Shown here: one piece after another, positions 7,603 through 13,749 of the stretch
How the letters are laid out: every line of letters begins with the position of its first letter
How positions within the stretch are numbered: position 1 is the stretch's first letter
Assembly (NCBI GenBank): GCA_003486945.1
Contig: DNFL01000007.1
Span: forward strand, 1 to 13,749
Length of the DNA: 13,749 nt
Reading direction: 5' to 3'
Source: Hyphomonas sp.
GTDB lineage: Bacteria; Pseudomonadota; Alphaproteobacteria; Caulobacterales; Hyphomonadaceae
Made by a program: the position numbers and the translations under genes
Notes under the pieces: generated by a model
What the model saw: the letters and a program-made list of their open reading frames with translations, nothing else
Database searches by the model: none
What the model was told of the DNA's origin: nothing

Positions 7603-9609
7603 ATGAAACCCTCCCTCCTCACGGGCTCCGCGTTGAGCCTTTCCGCCCTCAGCCTGTCGCTGGGGATCGCCCTGCCGGCCATCGCACAGGAAGATGCCGG
7701 CGAAGATAAAGTCCGCATCGAAGAAACCATCATCGTCACCTCCACCGCGCAGCGCAGCGAAGCCGAGCAACAAGTGGCCAAGACTGCCGGCGGCGCCGAT
7801 GTGGTCAATCACGAAGAGTATGCCGACCGTTTCCTCGTCTCGATGCGCGACACACTGGCCTTCTCGCCGGGAGTTTACACCCAGCCGCGCTATGGCCAGG
7901 AAGTGCGCATCTCCATCCGCGGCTCCGGCATCAGCCGGGGCTTCCACATGCGCGGCCTGATGCTGCTGCAGGACGGCGCGCCGATCAACCTCGCCGATGA
8001 CAATGGCGACTTCCAGGAACTCGAGCCGATCTTCTTCGATCACCTCGAAGTCTATCGCGGCGCCAACGCCCTGCGCTTCGGCTCGGGCACGCTCGGCGGC
8101 GCGATCAATGGCGTCACGCCCACGGGCGAAACCGCTCCGGGCATCTATGTGCGCGGCGATGCCGGCAGCTTCAGCACATATCGCGGTCTCATCTCGGCCG
8201 GCATCGATGGCGGACGCTGGGATGCGTGGGGCGCAGTCAGCGCCGACACATCGGACGGCGACCGGGATCATGCAAGCCGCAATTCCTATCGTTTCCACGG
8301 CAATCTTGGCTACGATATCACCGACACGATCTCGACACGCTTCTATCTCAGCCTCAACAACATCAACCAGGAACTGCCGGGCGCGCTCAATATCAACGAT
8401 GTTCTGAACAATCCCAAGAAGGGCAACTTCGTTGGCGATCAGGCGCGCGATATCAACTCCATCCGTGTACAGAACCAGACGCAGTTCCGGCTTGGCGAAG
8501 GCAATCTTACGCTTGGTGCGTGGGTGAACTCCAAGGAACTCTATCACCCGATCTTCCAGGTTATCGATCACCAGTCGCTCGATCGCGGCGTCTGGGGCCG
8601 GTACAACTGGGTGGGTGACAAGACCGAGTTTACGCTCGGCTTTGATGCCCGCGACGGCGAGACCGACGCGCACCGCTATGTCAACATCAATGGCGCGCGC
8701 GGCGCTCAGACGGTTGCGGCGGACCAGAAAGCGTCAACGGCAAACGTCTATGCGGAAGGTCGCTACAATGTGACGGACCAGCTGACATTGATTGCCGGCA
8801 TCATCGCCGCGCAAGGCGAACGCGAGCAGACGCAGACGCTTCCGGTCGCCGCTTACGGCAAGGCGGACTTTGACGAGATCTCGCCGAAATTCGGCGCGCT
8901 CTTTCAGGCGACGCCCGATATCCAGCTCTATGCGAACTACAGCCGCTCAGCGGAGTTCCCCGGCTTCGGCGAAGTGGCGCAGGTCGCTGCCTTCGTGCCG
9001 GTGGAAGCACAGACAGCCTGGACATTCGAAGTGGGCTCGCGCGGCCGCAATGGCCGAATTGCCTGGGATGTGTCGCTCTATTCGGCGGACATCGACGGCG
9101 AGATGCTGCAATATACGGTTGGCCCGAACATCCCGGCGACAACCTTCAATGCGGACAAGACCACGCACAACGGTGTCGAAGCCGGACTGTCGGTCGACTT
9201 CTCAAAGAACCTCAGCTGGAACCAAGTCTACCAGTATTCGGACTTCAGCTTCGACGGCGACGCTCAGTATGGCGACAACACGCTTCCGGTCATTCCGGAG
9301 CATGTTTACCGTACGGAACTGCGCTATTCGAAAGGCCGCCTGACGCTCGCGCCGAACCTCGAATGGGTCGTCGATGGGCCTTGGGCGGACTATAACAATA
9401 CCACGCGGTCGGATGGCTACGCCCTTCTCGGCATCAATGGCAGCTGGAAAGCGACCGGCAACATCGACCTGTTCTTCGATGCCCGCAATCTCGGGGGCAC
9501 GAAAGCGGCAGGCGATGTCGGGGCCGTGATCACTGCGAACCCGGCCTCTGTCATTTACTATCCGGTGGAACGCCGCGCCTTCTTCGGCGGCATCCGCGCG
9601 AGGTTCTGA
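7603..9609 (+). CDS. TonB-dependent outer-membrane receptor
   Basis: This is a 668-residue gated outer-membrane channel that imports a ligand using energy from TonB–ExbBD. The signal peptide is residues 1–28 (LGIALPAIA, cleavage before QE). A TonB-box-like segment EETIIVTST follows at about 40–48. The plug domain contains DTLAFSPGVYTQ, IRGSGISRGFHMRG, LLQDGAPINLADDNGDF and VYRGANALRFGSGTLGGAING. The remainder is a 22-strand-type barrel with repeated amphipathic strands and aromatic girdles, ending in FFGGIRARF with the C-terminal Phe needed for barrel assembly. The plug resembles FecA-like siderophore receptors. A local FHMRGLM (His and two Met) sits where other receptors often have Leu/Ile. 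The ligand is unknown: ferric chelate or copper are both plausible from the neighbours. The ATG has no strong Shine-Dalgarno, but the signal peptide fixes the start. Confidence 0.93.
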   Translation: MKPSLLTGSALSLSALSLSLGIALPAIAQEDAGEDKVRIEETIIVTSTAQRSEAEQQVAKTAGGADVVNHEEYADRFLVSMRDTLAFSPGVYTQPRYGQEVRISIRGSGISRGFHMRGLMLLQDGAPINLADDNGDFQELEPIFFDHLEVYRGANALRFGSGTLGGAINGVTPTGETAPGIYVRGDAGSFSTYRGLISAGIDGGRWDAWGAVSADTSDGDRDHASRNSYRFHGNLGYDITDTISTRFYLSLNNINQELPGALNINDVLNNPKKGNFVGDQARDINSIRVQNQTQFRLGEGNLTLGAWVNSKELYHPIFQVIDHQSLDRGVWGRYNWVGDKTEFTLGFDARDGETDAHRYVNINGARGAQTVAADQKASTANVYAEGRYNVTDQLTLIAGIIAAQGEREQTQTLPVAAYGKADFDEISPKFGALFQATPDIQLYANYSRSAEFPGFGEVAQVAAFVPVEAQTAWTFEVGSRGRNGRIAWDVSLYSADIDGEMLQYTVGPNIPATTFNADKTTHNGVEAGLSVDFSKNLSWNQVYQYSDFSFDGDAQYGDNTLPVIPEHVYRTELRYSKGRLTLAPNLEWVVDGPWADYNNTTRSDGYALLGINGSWKATGNIDLFFDARNLGGTKAAGDVGAVITANPASVIYYPVERRAFFGGIRARF

Positions 9610-9612
9610 TCC

Positions 9613-11004
9613 ATGGCCAGCGCCGCACGCTCAACACTTCAACACCGCGTCTGGCGCTGGCATTTCTTTGCCGGGCTGATGGTAATCCCGTTCGCCATCA
9701 TCCTGGCCATCACCGGCGCGATCTATCTCTTCCAGCCGCAATTCGATGCGGCAGTGGGGGCTCGCATCAACGCCAACGCGGCGCCGCTCGCCGGGGAAAC
9801 CCTGCCAGCGGACGCACTGCTTGCCTCGGCGCAGGCTGCCTATCCCGGCAGCTCGCTCGCCAAGATCGTCGTGCAATCGTCGCCGGATGATCCGACCATC
9901 GAGATCGACCTGCGCGGCGCCGACGGCCCGCGCACCTTCTGGGTCGACCGCACCACCGGCGACGTGCTGCATTCCGTTTCCACGCCCGCCCGCTTCATGA
10001 ACTCCGTCAAGCGCATCCACGGCACACTGCTCGCCGGCGACCGGGGTTCGCTCGTCGTCGAGATCATGGCGAGCTGGTTCATCATTCTCATCATCACCGG
10101 CATTTATCTTTGGTGGCCGCGCGGCGCCGCCTGGTGGCGCGTCTTCGTGCCAGACTTCGCCGCGAATGGCGGCAAGCGCGAAACCTGGCGCAAGGTGCAC
10201 GGCATGTGCGGCGCCTGGATCGGCGGGCTCATCCTCGCCATCCTCCTGTCCGGCCTTCCGTGGACGCAGGTCTGGGGCGACGGCTTCACCAAGGCGAAAG
10301 CGCTCGCGGGCCTCAAGGCACCGGGGCAGGAATGGTTCGTCACACTCCAATCCGTCGCTCCGCATGCGGATCATTCAGGTCACGACCATTCCATGCACAC
10401 CGGCGCAGAACTCTGGGATCAGGGGAAGGGCACGGCGGAAGTGTCCGTCACGTCGGCGGAAGCCGATGGCAAAGATCTCCGCCCGCTTACCCTCGATGAA
10501 GTGTTCCGCGCCGCGCGCCCGCAGCAATACGCCCCGCCGGTCGAAGTGCAGCCGCCCCGCGGCGCGAACGGTGTCTGGACTGTCCGCTCGATGGCCGCCT
10601 CCCGGCCCGACCGCGTAACGGTCCACTATGACCGATGGTCCGGCGAGGAGATCATGCGCATCGCCTTCACCGATCACAATCCGGTGGACCGGTTCGTCGC
10701 GCAGGCGGTGGCCTTCCATGAAGGCGCGCTGTTCGGCTGGCTGAACCAGCTGACCGGCGCCATCGCCGCGCTCGGCGTGATCCTGCTCAGCCTCACCGGC
10801 GCGATCATGTGGTGGCGCCGGCGCCCGAAAGGCCGCATCGCCGTGCCGCCAATGCCAACCGACAAGCGGCTCGCGGCCGGTGTCGTCGTGCTCATCCTTG
10901 CGCTCGGTCTGTTCCTGCCGATGGCAGGTGTCACGATGCTGATCGCGCTCGTCGTGGATACGTTGATCGACCTCGGCGGCCGCCTGAGGAGAAAAACGGA
11001 CTAA
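9613..11004 (+). CDS. PepSY-associated TM-helix membrane protein (putative metal-chelate reductase)
   Basis: This 463-residue inner-membrane protein starts 3 bp after the receptor stop and is surely co-expressed with it. Hydrophobic segments lie at about residues 18–38, 147–168, 198–217, 380–401 and 421–450. Histidines near the membrane ends (His11, His17, His136 in KRIHGTLL, His196 in KVHGMCGAW, His369 in FHEGALFGW) match the conserved pattern of PepSY_TM proteins. In FoxB/PiuB-like members these ligate haem and support reduction of ferric siderophores. Soluble PepSY-like regions sit between segments 1 and 2 and between 3 and 4. The second loop contains a His-rich stretch HADHSGHDHSMH (251–262), unusual and a likely metal site. 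Inference: a reductase or metal-handling partner of the receptor. An iron or copper role cannot be decided from sequence. Confidence 0.88.
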   Translation: MASAARSTLQHRVWRWHFFAGLMVIPFAIILAITGAIYLFQPQFDAAVGARINANAAPLAGETLPADALLASAQAAYPGSSLAKIVVQSSPDDPTIEIDLRGADGPRTFWVDRTTGDVLHSVSTPARFMNSVKRIHGTLLAGDRGSLVVEIMASWFIILIITGIYLWWPRGAAWWRVFVPDFAANGGKRETWRKVHGMCGAWIGGLILAILLSGLPWTQVWGDGFTKAKALAGLKAPGQEWFVTLQSVAPHADHSGHDHSMHTGAELWDQGKGTAEVSVTSAEADGKDLRPLTLDEVFRAARPQQYAPPVEVQPPRGANGVWTVRSMAASRPDRVTVHYDRWSGEEIMRIAFTDHNPVDRFVAQAVAFHEGALFGWLNQLTGAIAALGVILLSLTGAIMWWRRRPKGRIAVPPMPTDKRLAAGVVVLILALGLFLPMAGVTMLIALVVDTLIDLGGRLRRKTD

Positions 11005-12656
11005 AGGCCCCAGACGTCAGCGAGGATGTTCGCCAGCATTTCCGTCCGCCGGCGGACAATCTCCGGCGTCCAGGCATCCTGTTCCTTCAGGTCGCGGGTG
11101 AGGGCAAAGTCCTCCCCGCCGCCGCCATTGAAGTAGATGTCCTTCTTGGCGCGGTAGTCCAGCCGGTCGGCCTTCTGGTTCACCTTGGTGGTCAGCAGCA
11201 CGAAATTGCCGATCGTGTCGCACTGTTCGCGCCGGCGCGCGGCGTCCGGCCAGGTGAACAGCCAGTGGCTGTCTTCCGGGATCGTGCGCGGCAGCACATG
11301 CTCCACAGTTGCATCTGACTCCGGTGGAATCGTGCGCCCGCCCGCCAGCGCCGCATTCAGGCGCAGCGCAATCGCGCGCCGCTGGCCAAAAGTGGCGAAA
11401 CGGCCGATCAGACGTTCGCGCACTTTCTTCGCTTCGTCGCGCGAGATTGCAAAGGGGCCATTCTTGGCCATCAGCACACGGTCATTCTTCACAGCTTCGG
11501 TCACACGCGCAAAGCGCCGTCCGCGCTGGTCGCGGTCATGGACCAGTAACTGGATGACATAGGACAGCCGCTCGAGATTGCGGAAGAATTCCGGCGCGGA
11601 TGGGTCCTCGGCGCCGCGCTCGGCGAGGAAGTGCAGAGCAGGGGCGCGCCAGTTCTGCTGTTCAAGCGCGCGCATCTGGTGTAGAGAGTTGGCAATCGCT
11701 TCAGAGCTTGGTCCTTCCTCCAGCTGCGCGGTTTCGATCTGCCGGTAAGCACGCACATAGGTCGGCAGGATTTCATCGAGAAACTTGCGCGCATCAATCT
11801 TCGCCAGCGCGCCCTTCTGGAAGGCCGCGACAATGTCGCCCTTGGTCGTGCGGTCGAAGATCGTGCGGATCTGGCGCAGTAGGTCATCGAAGGCATTGCC
11901 GCCCAGCATCGCTTCATGCTCGGCCCAGCGCTCGGCATATTTCGATGCCTCGGCGCCGGAAAATTTCGCGCGCTGGAACAGTTCGGTCTTGATGATATCG
12001 TGTGCGCCCGGCTCCTTGCCGCGGGTGTTCAGTACAAGGAATACCTTGAATCCCTGGTCCTTGTTGTCGACCACCACCCGCACCAGCGCGCAGCCCCGCA
12101 TCGTCATCTCGGCCAGCGCGCGGCGCTGCTCCAGAGTCATGTCCTTCAGTTCGCGGTGGAAGGCGGCGGCATTGGCGCGCATCCGCGCCTGGCTTTCACT
12201 TTCGCCGGGGTCGGCATCAAGGTCGAGCGTCGCGCCGGGGCGCTGGATCGTATCGCGGAAGAAAGCGCCGTCCTGATAGTTCAGCGAGATGCGCCAGTTG
12301 GCGCCCTCACCGAGGATCGGGCGCGGCTCATCGGCGACCAGCGCATGCAGGGTGGCGGCGCGCTCCTTGTCTGTCTCCAGATCGCGCAGCACGCAGAGCA
12401 GGATAGTCAGTGTCGTCAGGCGCTGCTGGCCATCGACAATCTCCAGCACGCCGGACTCTTCGCCGTGCACGAACACCAGCGCGCCGATGAAGTGCGGAAT
12501 CTGCGCGTCGGTCGCTTCTCGCAAGTCGCCCAGCAGTTCGACGGCTTCTGTTTCGCCCCAGGAATAGCTGCGCTGATAGGGAGGCATGCGCAGCCGTTCG
12601 CCCGGCGCAAAAACATCCTTCAAGGCGCTTTCTTGCGCCCGCACGCCAAGATGCAT
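11001..12656 (-). CDS. DUF262–DUF1524 protein, GmrSD-like putative nuclease
   Basis: This 551-residue protein has the two domains of GmrSD-type enzymes in one chain. The N-terminal DUF262 shows MPPYQRSYSW (24–33), EIVDGQQRLTTLTILL (72–87, the nucleotide-handling DGQQR motif) and FLVLNTRGKEP (206–216). The C-terminal DUF1524 shows the HNH-like VEHVLPRT (His453), then TIGNFVLLTTKVNQKADRLDYRAKK (481–505) with the conserved Asn484. Characterised relatives (GmrSD, BrxU) use NTPs to cut modified phage DNA. Here that function is inferred from domains. I chose ATG 12656: AAGGGG lies 7 bases upstream and MHLGVRAQESALKDVF is the normal family start. The frame extends to 12770, but the extra 38 residues cross the divergent promoter. 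The 3' end overlaps the convergent PepSY gene by 4 bp. No mobile genes surround it and base composition looks like its neighbours. Confidence 0.9.
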   Translation of the reverse strand: MHLGVRAQESALKDVFAPGERLRMPPYQRSYSWGETEAVELLGDLREATDAQIPHFIGALVFVHGEESGVLEIVDGQQRLTTLTILLCVLRDLETDKERAATLHALVADEPRPILGEGANWRISLNYQDGAFFRDTIQRPGATLDLDADPGESESQARMRANAAAFHRELKDMTLEQRRALAEMTMRGCALVRVVVDNKDQGFKVFLVLNTRGKEPGAHDIIKTELFQRAKFSGAEASKYAERWAEHEAMLGGNAFDDLLRQIRTIFDRTTKGDIVAAFQKGALAKIDARKFLDEILPTYVRAYRQIETAQLEEGPSSEAIANSLHQMRALEQQNWRAPALHFLAERGAEDPSAPEFFRNLERLSYVIQLLVHDRDQRGRRFARVTEAVKNDRVLMAKNGPFAISRDEAKKVRERLIGRFATFGQRRAIALRLNAALAGGRTIPPESDATVEHVLPRTIPEDSHWLFTWPDAARRREQCDTIGNFVLLTTKVNQKADRLDYRAKKDIYFNGGGGEDFALTRDLKEQDAWTPEIVRRRTEMLANILADVWGL

Positions 12657-12663
12657 GACTATA

Positions 12664-12669
12664 CCCCTT
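12664..12669 (-). promoter_or_regulatory. Ribosome binding site deciding the DUF262 start
   Basis: On the minus strand AAGGGG sits 7 bases before ATG 12656. No comparable site was noted in front of the upstream in-frame ATGs at 12719 or 12770. Confidence 0.5.
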
Positions 12670-12690
12670 AATACAGGCCCTCTCCCTAGC

Positions 12691-12734
12691 CCTTGCCAAA
12701 CACGTTCACAACGAGACATGAACGGCTGGCAAGG
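12691..12734. promoter_or_regulatory. Nested inverted repeat in divergent promoter region
   Basis: In the 113-bp gap between the DUF262 gene and the hydrolase gene there is a perfect outer repeat, CCTTGCCA (12691–12698) with TGGCAAGG (12727–12734). Inside it lies a perfect inner repeat, CGTTCA (12703–12708) with TGAACG (12719–12724), around a 10-base loop. The arms are separated by only 4 and 2 unpaired bases. It can be a compound operator for a dimeric regulator acting on one or both genes, or a folded leader RNA. No regulator gene is in view. Confidence 0.55.
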
Positions 12735-12755
12735 TAATTCGCGGTTGAGTGTGAC

Positions 12756-12762
12756 GGGAGAG
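12756..12762 (+). promoter_or_regulatory. Ribosome binding site of the FAH-family gene
   Basis: GGGAGAG ends 7 bases before ATG 12770, supporting that start. Confidence 0.65.
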
Positions 12763-12769
12763 TAACGCA

Positions 12770-13603
12770 ATGCGGCTGGTGCGGTTCATATACTCAGGGG
12801 TGGCGGGCTATGGCCGGCTCGAAGGCGACGAGGTCGTGCCTCTGGACGCAGCCGGATTCGCCGCAGCCTTCACAGCAAAGCCTTCAGCTCCGCCGCTCAG
12901 GCTGAAGGATGTCCGGCTGCTCGCGCCCGTTGCCCGCCCGGGCAAGATCCTCGGCATCGGCGTCAACTACGCCGCGCATGCCGCTGAAAGCGTCAGCTTC
13001 GTCAATCCATCGAAGCCGGAAGTGCAGAAATGGTTCAACAAACAGTCAACCGCGACCAACGGACCGTTCGATCCGGTGCACCTGCCGAAAGTGTCGCCGC
13101 AACTCGATTATGAAGGCGAACTCGTCGTCGTCATCGGCAAGCATGGCCGCCATGTGCCGCGTGCGCGGGCGATGGAAATCGTCGCGGGCTTCTGCGTCGG
13201 CGGCGACTATTCCGTGCGCGACTGGCAGCGCGCCAGCCAGACCATGATCATGGGCAAGGGCTTCGACACCCATGCCGTCTTCGGCCCGGCCATCGTCACG
13301 CCAGATGAGGCGGGCGACATTTCTGGGCTTGAGGTGCGCACCTTCGTCAATGGCGAGCAGCGCCAGAGCGGCACCGTCTCCCAGATGATCCACGATATCC
13401 CCGCCCAGATCGAACACCTCACCGCCGCCTTCACGCTGGAACCCGGCGACGTGATCTTCACCGGCACCCCGGCCGGGGTCGGTGCCGGTTTCGATCCACC
13501 GAAATGGCTGAAGGCCGGCGACACCGTGCGGGTCGAGATCGGCCATCTCGGCCATATCGAGAATAAAATTGTGGATGAACCGGAGACAATGCGGATCGGC
13601 TGA
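12770..13603 (+). CDS. Fumarylacetoacetate hydrolase (FAH) family protein
   Basis: FAH-family enzymes are cytosolic Mg2+/Mn2+-dependent hydrolases, decarboxylases or isomerases acting on beta-diketo or oxo-diacid products of aromatic ring cleavage. The core begins PGKILGIGVNYAAHAAE (58–73). The metal ligands by family analogy are Glu115 and Glu117 in LDYEGELVVVIGK and Asp146 in GGDYSVRDWQ. MGKGFDTHAVFGP (161–173) and the signature VIFTGTPAGVGAGFDPPKWLKAGDTV (228–253) follow. The length of 277 residues matches the short, single-domain FAHD-like group rather than the 420-residue FAH. No aromatic-catabolism genes are adjacent, so the substrate cannot be named (ureidoglycolate lyase-like, acylpyruvase and 5-oxopent-3-ene-tricarboxylate types remain possible). 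Transcription probably starts in the gap shared with the DUF262 gene and ends at the hairpin after 13623. Confidence 0.92.
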   Translation: MRLVRFIYSGVAGYGRLEGDEVVPLDAAGFAAAFTAKPSAPPLRLKDVRLLAPVARPGKILGIGVNYAAHAAESVSFVNPSKPEVQKWFNKQSTATNGPFDPVHLPKVSPQLDYEGELVVVIGKHGRHVPRARAMEIVAGFCVGGDYSVRDWQRASQTMIMGKGFDTHAVFGPAIVTPDEAGDISGLEVRTFVNGEQRQSGTVSQMIHDIPAQIEHLTAAFTLEPGDVIFTGTPAGVGAGFDPPKWLKAGDTVRVEIGHLGHIENKIVDEPETMRIG

Positions 13604-13622
13604 GACACGGGACCAGAAGAAC

Positions 13623-13658
13623 GACGGGGCCCACCGCCTTTCGGCGAGGGCCCCCGTC
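13623..13658 (+). terminator. GC-rich hairpin, probable terminator of the FAH-family gene
   Basis: GACGGGGCCC (13623–13632) pairs with GGGCCCCCGTC (13648–13658), giving a 10-bp stem with one bulged C. The loop contains a small inner stem, CGCC-TTTC-GGCG. It starts 20 bases after the stop codon. The tail is TCCCC rather than a T-run, so it is a probable but not textbook intrinsic terminator. Confidence 0.6.
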
Positions 13659-13664
13659 TCCCCC

Positions 13665-13712
13665 GAGATCGCCCCCGCTCCGGCCAGACTGGCCGCGGAC
13701 CGGGGGGCTCTC
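13665..13712. other. Second large hairpin after the terminator
   Basis: GAGA (13665–13668) can pair with TCTC (13709–13712), GCCCCC (13671–13676) with GGGGGC (13703–13708), and GGCCA with TGGCC around a GAC loop (13682–13694). There is no T-run. It may terminate a leftward transcript from outside the window, or belong to the leader of a rightward gene. Confidence 0.4.
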
Positions 13713-13720
13713 TATGAGGC

Positions 13721-13735
13721 TTAACCGTTTCTTAA
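13721..13735. promoter_or_regulatory. CtrA-type binding motif
   Basis: TTAACCGTTTCTTAA matches TTAA-N7-TTAA exactly, the consensus half-site pair of the alphaproteobacterial cell-cycle response regulator CtrA. It is embedded in the inverted repeat GCTTAA/TTAAGC (13719–13724 and 13732–13737). It is intergenic, after a terminator, so it most likely controls a gene beyond the right edge. CtrA binding itself is inferred from the motif. Confidence 0.55.
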
Positions 13736-13749
13736 GCATCCAGGCTCCG

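Noticed and set aside
7216..8673. Long open frame (485 codons) on the minus strand across the DUF2946-like and receptor genes
   Set aside because: It lies antisense to two genes with clear signal peptides and family motifs, and its translation is Ala/Gly/Arg-rich with no recognisable domain. It is a GC-driven shadow frame.
12657..12770. N-terminal extension of the DUF262 frame
   Set aside because: It runs through the divergent promoter and the nested inverted repeat. A purine-rich ribosome site and the family N-terminus support ATG 12656.
1..13749. CRISPR array, tRNA/rRNA genes, insertion sequences or integrase/attachment sites
   Set aside because: No regularly spaced repeats, cloverleaf-like sequences, transposase motifs or terminal inverted repeats were seen.

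Overview
The window is high-GC, gene-dense DNA, most likely from the chromosome of an alphaproteobacterium. The order gyrA–coaD–peptidyl-prolyl isomerase–queA is an arrangement I associate with that class. A TTAA-N7-TTAA motif of the kind bound by the cell-cycle regulator CtrA lies at the right end. Together these point towards Caulobacterales/Hyphomonadaceae, although the genus is inference. I see no insertion sequences, tRNAs, rRNAs or CRISPR arrays.

Left block (1–5168, + strand): gyrA, lacking only its first roughly 38 codons, is followed by coaD, a putative lipoprotein cyclophilin that overlaps coaD by ATGA, and queA. This is a housekeeping run: DNA supercoiling, CoA synthesis, cell-envelope protein folding and queuosine tRNA modification. 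The usual partner of queA, tgt, is not next to it.

Second block (5172–6944, - strand, convergent with queA): a tight operon transcribed from SDR dehydrogenase to PaaI-like hotdog thioesterase to an unrecognised 167-residue protein with an HDxxH motif. It probably serves acyl-CoA, lipid or small-molecule catabolism, but no substrate can be read from the sequence.

Third block (7120–11004, + strand): a metal-acquisition cluster. It encodes a small secreted DUF2946-like protein with a CxxC motif, a TonB-dependent outer-membrane receptor, and a PepSY-associated multi-TM inner-membrane protein with conserved histidines and an unusual His-rich loop. Together they suggest uptake of a metal or metal chelate (iron-siderophore or copper) across the outer membrane, with reduction or handling at the inner membrane. 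This is the most interesting functional unit here.

Right block (11001–13749): a solitary DUF262–DUF1524 (GmrSD-like) protein, a probable nucleotide-dependent nuclease of the type used in defence against modified phage DNA, lies on the - strand. It overlaps the end of the PepSY gene. It is divergent from a fumarylacetoacetate hydrolase-family enzyme, and the 113 bp between them hold a striking nested inverted repeat. After the hydrolase come a GC-rich terminator hairpin, a second large hairpin and the CtrA-like box, which probably controls a gene outside the window.
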